Below, piece after piece: positions 6,244 to 6,593 of a stretch of DNA of 6,593 nt. The DNA comes from Prevotellaceae bacterium (lineage in GTDB: Bacteria; Bacteroidota; Bacteroidia; Bacteroidales; UBA932), in assembly GCA_031278135.1 (NCBI GenBank), contig JAITKY010000001.1:1-6593 (forward strand), read 5' to 3'. Below the pieces are notes generated by a model. The model worked only from the letters and a program-made list of their open reading frames with translations. It was not told the DNA's origin and searched no databases. How positions within the stretch are numbered: position 1 is the stretch's first letter; each line of letters opens with the position of its first letter. Both the position numbers and the translations under genes were made by a program.

Positions 6244-6282
6244 CTGTCGGATTGATACATACATATGATTTGTAACCGACAG
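6244..6282. repeat. inverted repeat CTGTCGG-N25-CCGACAG
   Basis: Perfect 7-bp GC-containing arms lie at 6244-6250 and 6276-6282, with a 25-base AT-rich interior that itself contains a TACA/TGTA pair. It ends 14 bases before the next, larger inverted repeat. Confidence 0.55.
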
Positions 6283-6296
6283 GCGTGATACCGTTA

Positions 6297-6328
6297 AGCA
6301 TATTGTTTACCGATGTAAACAATATGCT
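6297..6328. repeat. perfect 14-bp inverted repeat with CGAT spacer
   Basis: AGCATATTGTTTAC (6297-6310) and its exact complement (6315-6328) flank CGAT. The core ATTGTTTAC-N4-GTAAACAAT is the same, apart from one base, as the core of the 1521-1558 repeat at the kdsA promoter, with the same 4-base spacer. There is no terminator-like T-run on either side. It could be a protein-binding site, an RNA hairpin, or a product of templated repair in a decaying gene. Confidence 0.75.
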
Positions 6329-6350
6329 GGCAGGCGCATGCGGCTACAAT

Positions 6351-6593
6351 TGTAAACTTGCTGCATATTTATGGAAATTATGTAATCGGTCTATCGCAAC
6401 TTGTTGCAGCGGGCTTTCGCATGACAGACAAAGTAGAAAACAGAAATCGAAAAAAATAATTACCCTTAAATCCGGGTAGTGTATAGTTTTAGTTGATATG
6501 TTTTTTATAGAGTAATATGAAGCAAGTGAACTATATAGCACCGTGTGATTATTTTTTATAAGATATAAATTGCAATTATTTTGTCAATATGGA
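6351..6593. other. AT-rich tail with no recognisable gene
   Basis: No gene can be supported here. The permease-remnant frame stays open to 6479 but loses all family resemblance. Small symmetries continue: GCAAC-TT-GTTGC (6396-6407), and TACCC with GGGTA around 6463-6477. A 14-codon frame from the ATG near 6517 is too short to call. The last hundred bases are very AT-rich and may lead to a promoter beyond the window. Confidence 0.45.

Larger units (their letters stand above)
6079..6350 (+). pseudogene. ABC-2 type transporter permease remnant
   Basis: Translation from 6079 reads FVYIFLPALNIV, an in-frame TGA (6136-6138), then KETSAIGQLNV, KITFILAKRIP. Intact ABC-2 permeases have the pattern ALNIVREKE-GTI-QLNVTP followed by a ILGKLIPF segment at this place. 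After a frameshift near 6230 the next frame gives VVLTVGLI, an in-frame TAA (6273-6275), then GVIPLSILFTDVNNMLAGA, matching the family pattern VLTIGL, YGI-P-GS and FTAVYLLAVLG. Order and spacing are as in the family, so this is the central to C-terminal part of one permease. The first roughly 180-200 codons and the whole ATPase gene are missing; the remnant begins about 30 bases after the adaptor stop. Identification rests on family patterns read by eye. Later codons (from about 6350) show no further resemblance. Confidence 0.6.

Noticed and set aside
1..6593. CRISPR array, tRNA, rRNA or complete insertion sequence
   Set aside because: No regularly spaced direct repeats, no cloverleaf or rRNA segments, and no transposase were seen on either strand.

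Overview
The window looks like a Bacteroidetes chromosome, most likely a member of the Bacteroidales. Three signs point there. A Kdo-8-phosphate synthase gene implies a Gram-negative envelope with LPS. Two genes have upstream boxes matching the Bacteroidetes sigma consensus TAnnTTTG (TACCTTTG at 1506-1499 on the minus strand and at 3070-3077) with a TTG 17 bases further upstream. Leaders are AT-rich and lack clear Shine-Dalgarno sequences. Genes are of moderate GC and the DNA between them is very AT-rich. The number of broken genes suggests a genome under relaxed selection or reduction, perhaps a host-associated lineage; this last point is inference.

Layout. (1) 1-616, plus strand: a HAD-superfamily phosphatase, cut by the window edge and carrying an apparent one-base deletion near 125. 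(2) 664-1476, minus strand: intact kdsA, convergent with the HAD gene, with a strong promoter and a 17-bp inverted repeat over its -33 region. (3) 1559-3050: a gene-poor, AT-rich stretch holding an unidentified broken reading frame (1912-2088), a MITE-like palindromic element with 14-bp terminal inverted repeats (2051-2176), the remnant of a bacterial PH-domain protein (about 2183-2459, minus) and a 79-residue orphan ORF (2795-3034). (4) 3136-6049, plus strand: a TetR/AcrR regulator, a TolC-type outer-membrane factor and a lipoprotein membrane-fusion protein of the HlyD/YbhG type, in the usual order of a drug or solvent efflux operon. (5) 6050-6593: the decayed remnant of an ABC-2 permease (about 6079-6350), overlapped by a run of inverted repeats, then AT-rich DNA without a recognisable gene.

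How the parts fit. The regulator, outer-membrane channel and adaptor would normally sit with an ABC ATPase and one or two ABC-2 permeases. Here no ATPase is present, and only a fragment of one permease survives, with two in-frame stops and a frameshift. The operon therefore appears to have lost its motor while the channel, adaptor and regulator remain open and unbroken. They may now serve another transporter elsewhere, or may be at an early stage of decay. I see no convincing sign of a wholly new system. The most useful second looks are the orphaned efflux operon, the palindrome cluster over the permease remnant, the MITE-like element, and the inverted repeats at the kdsA and tetR promoters.
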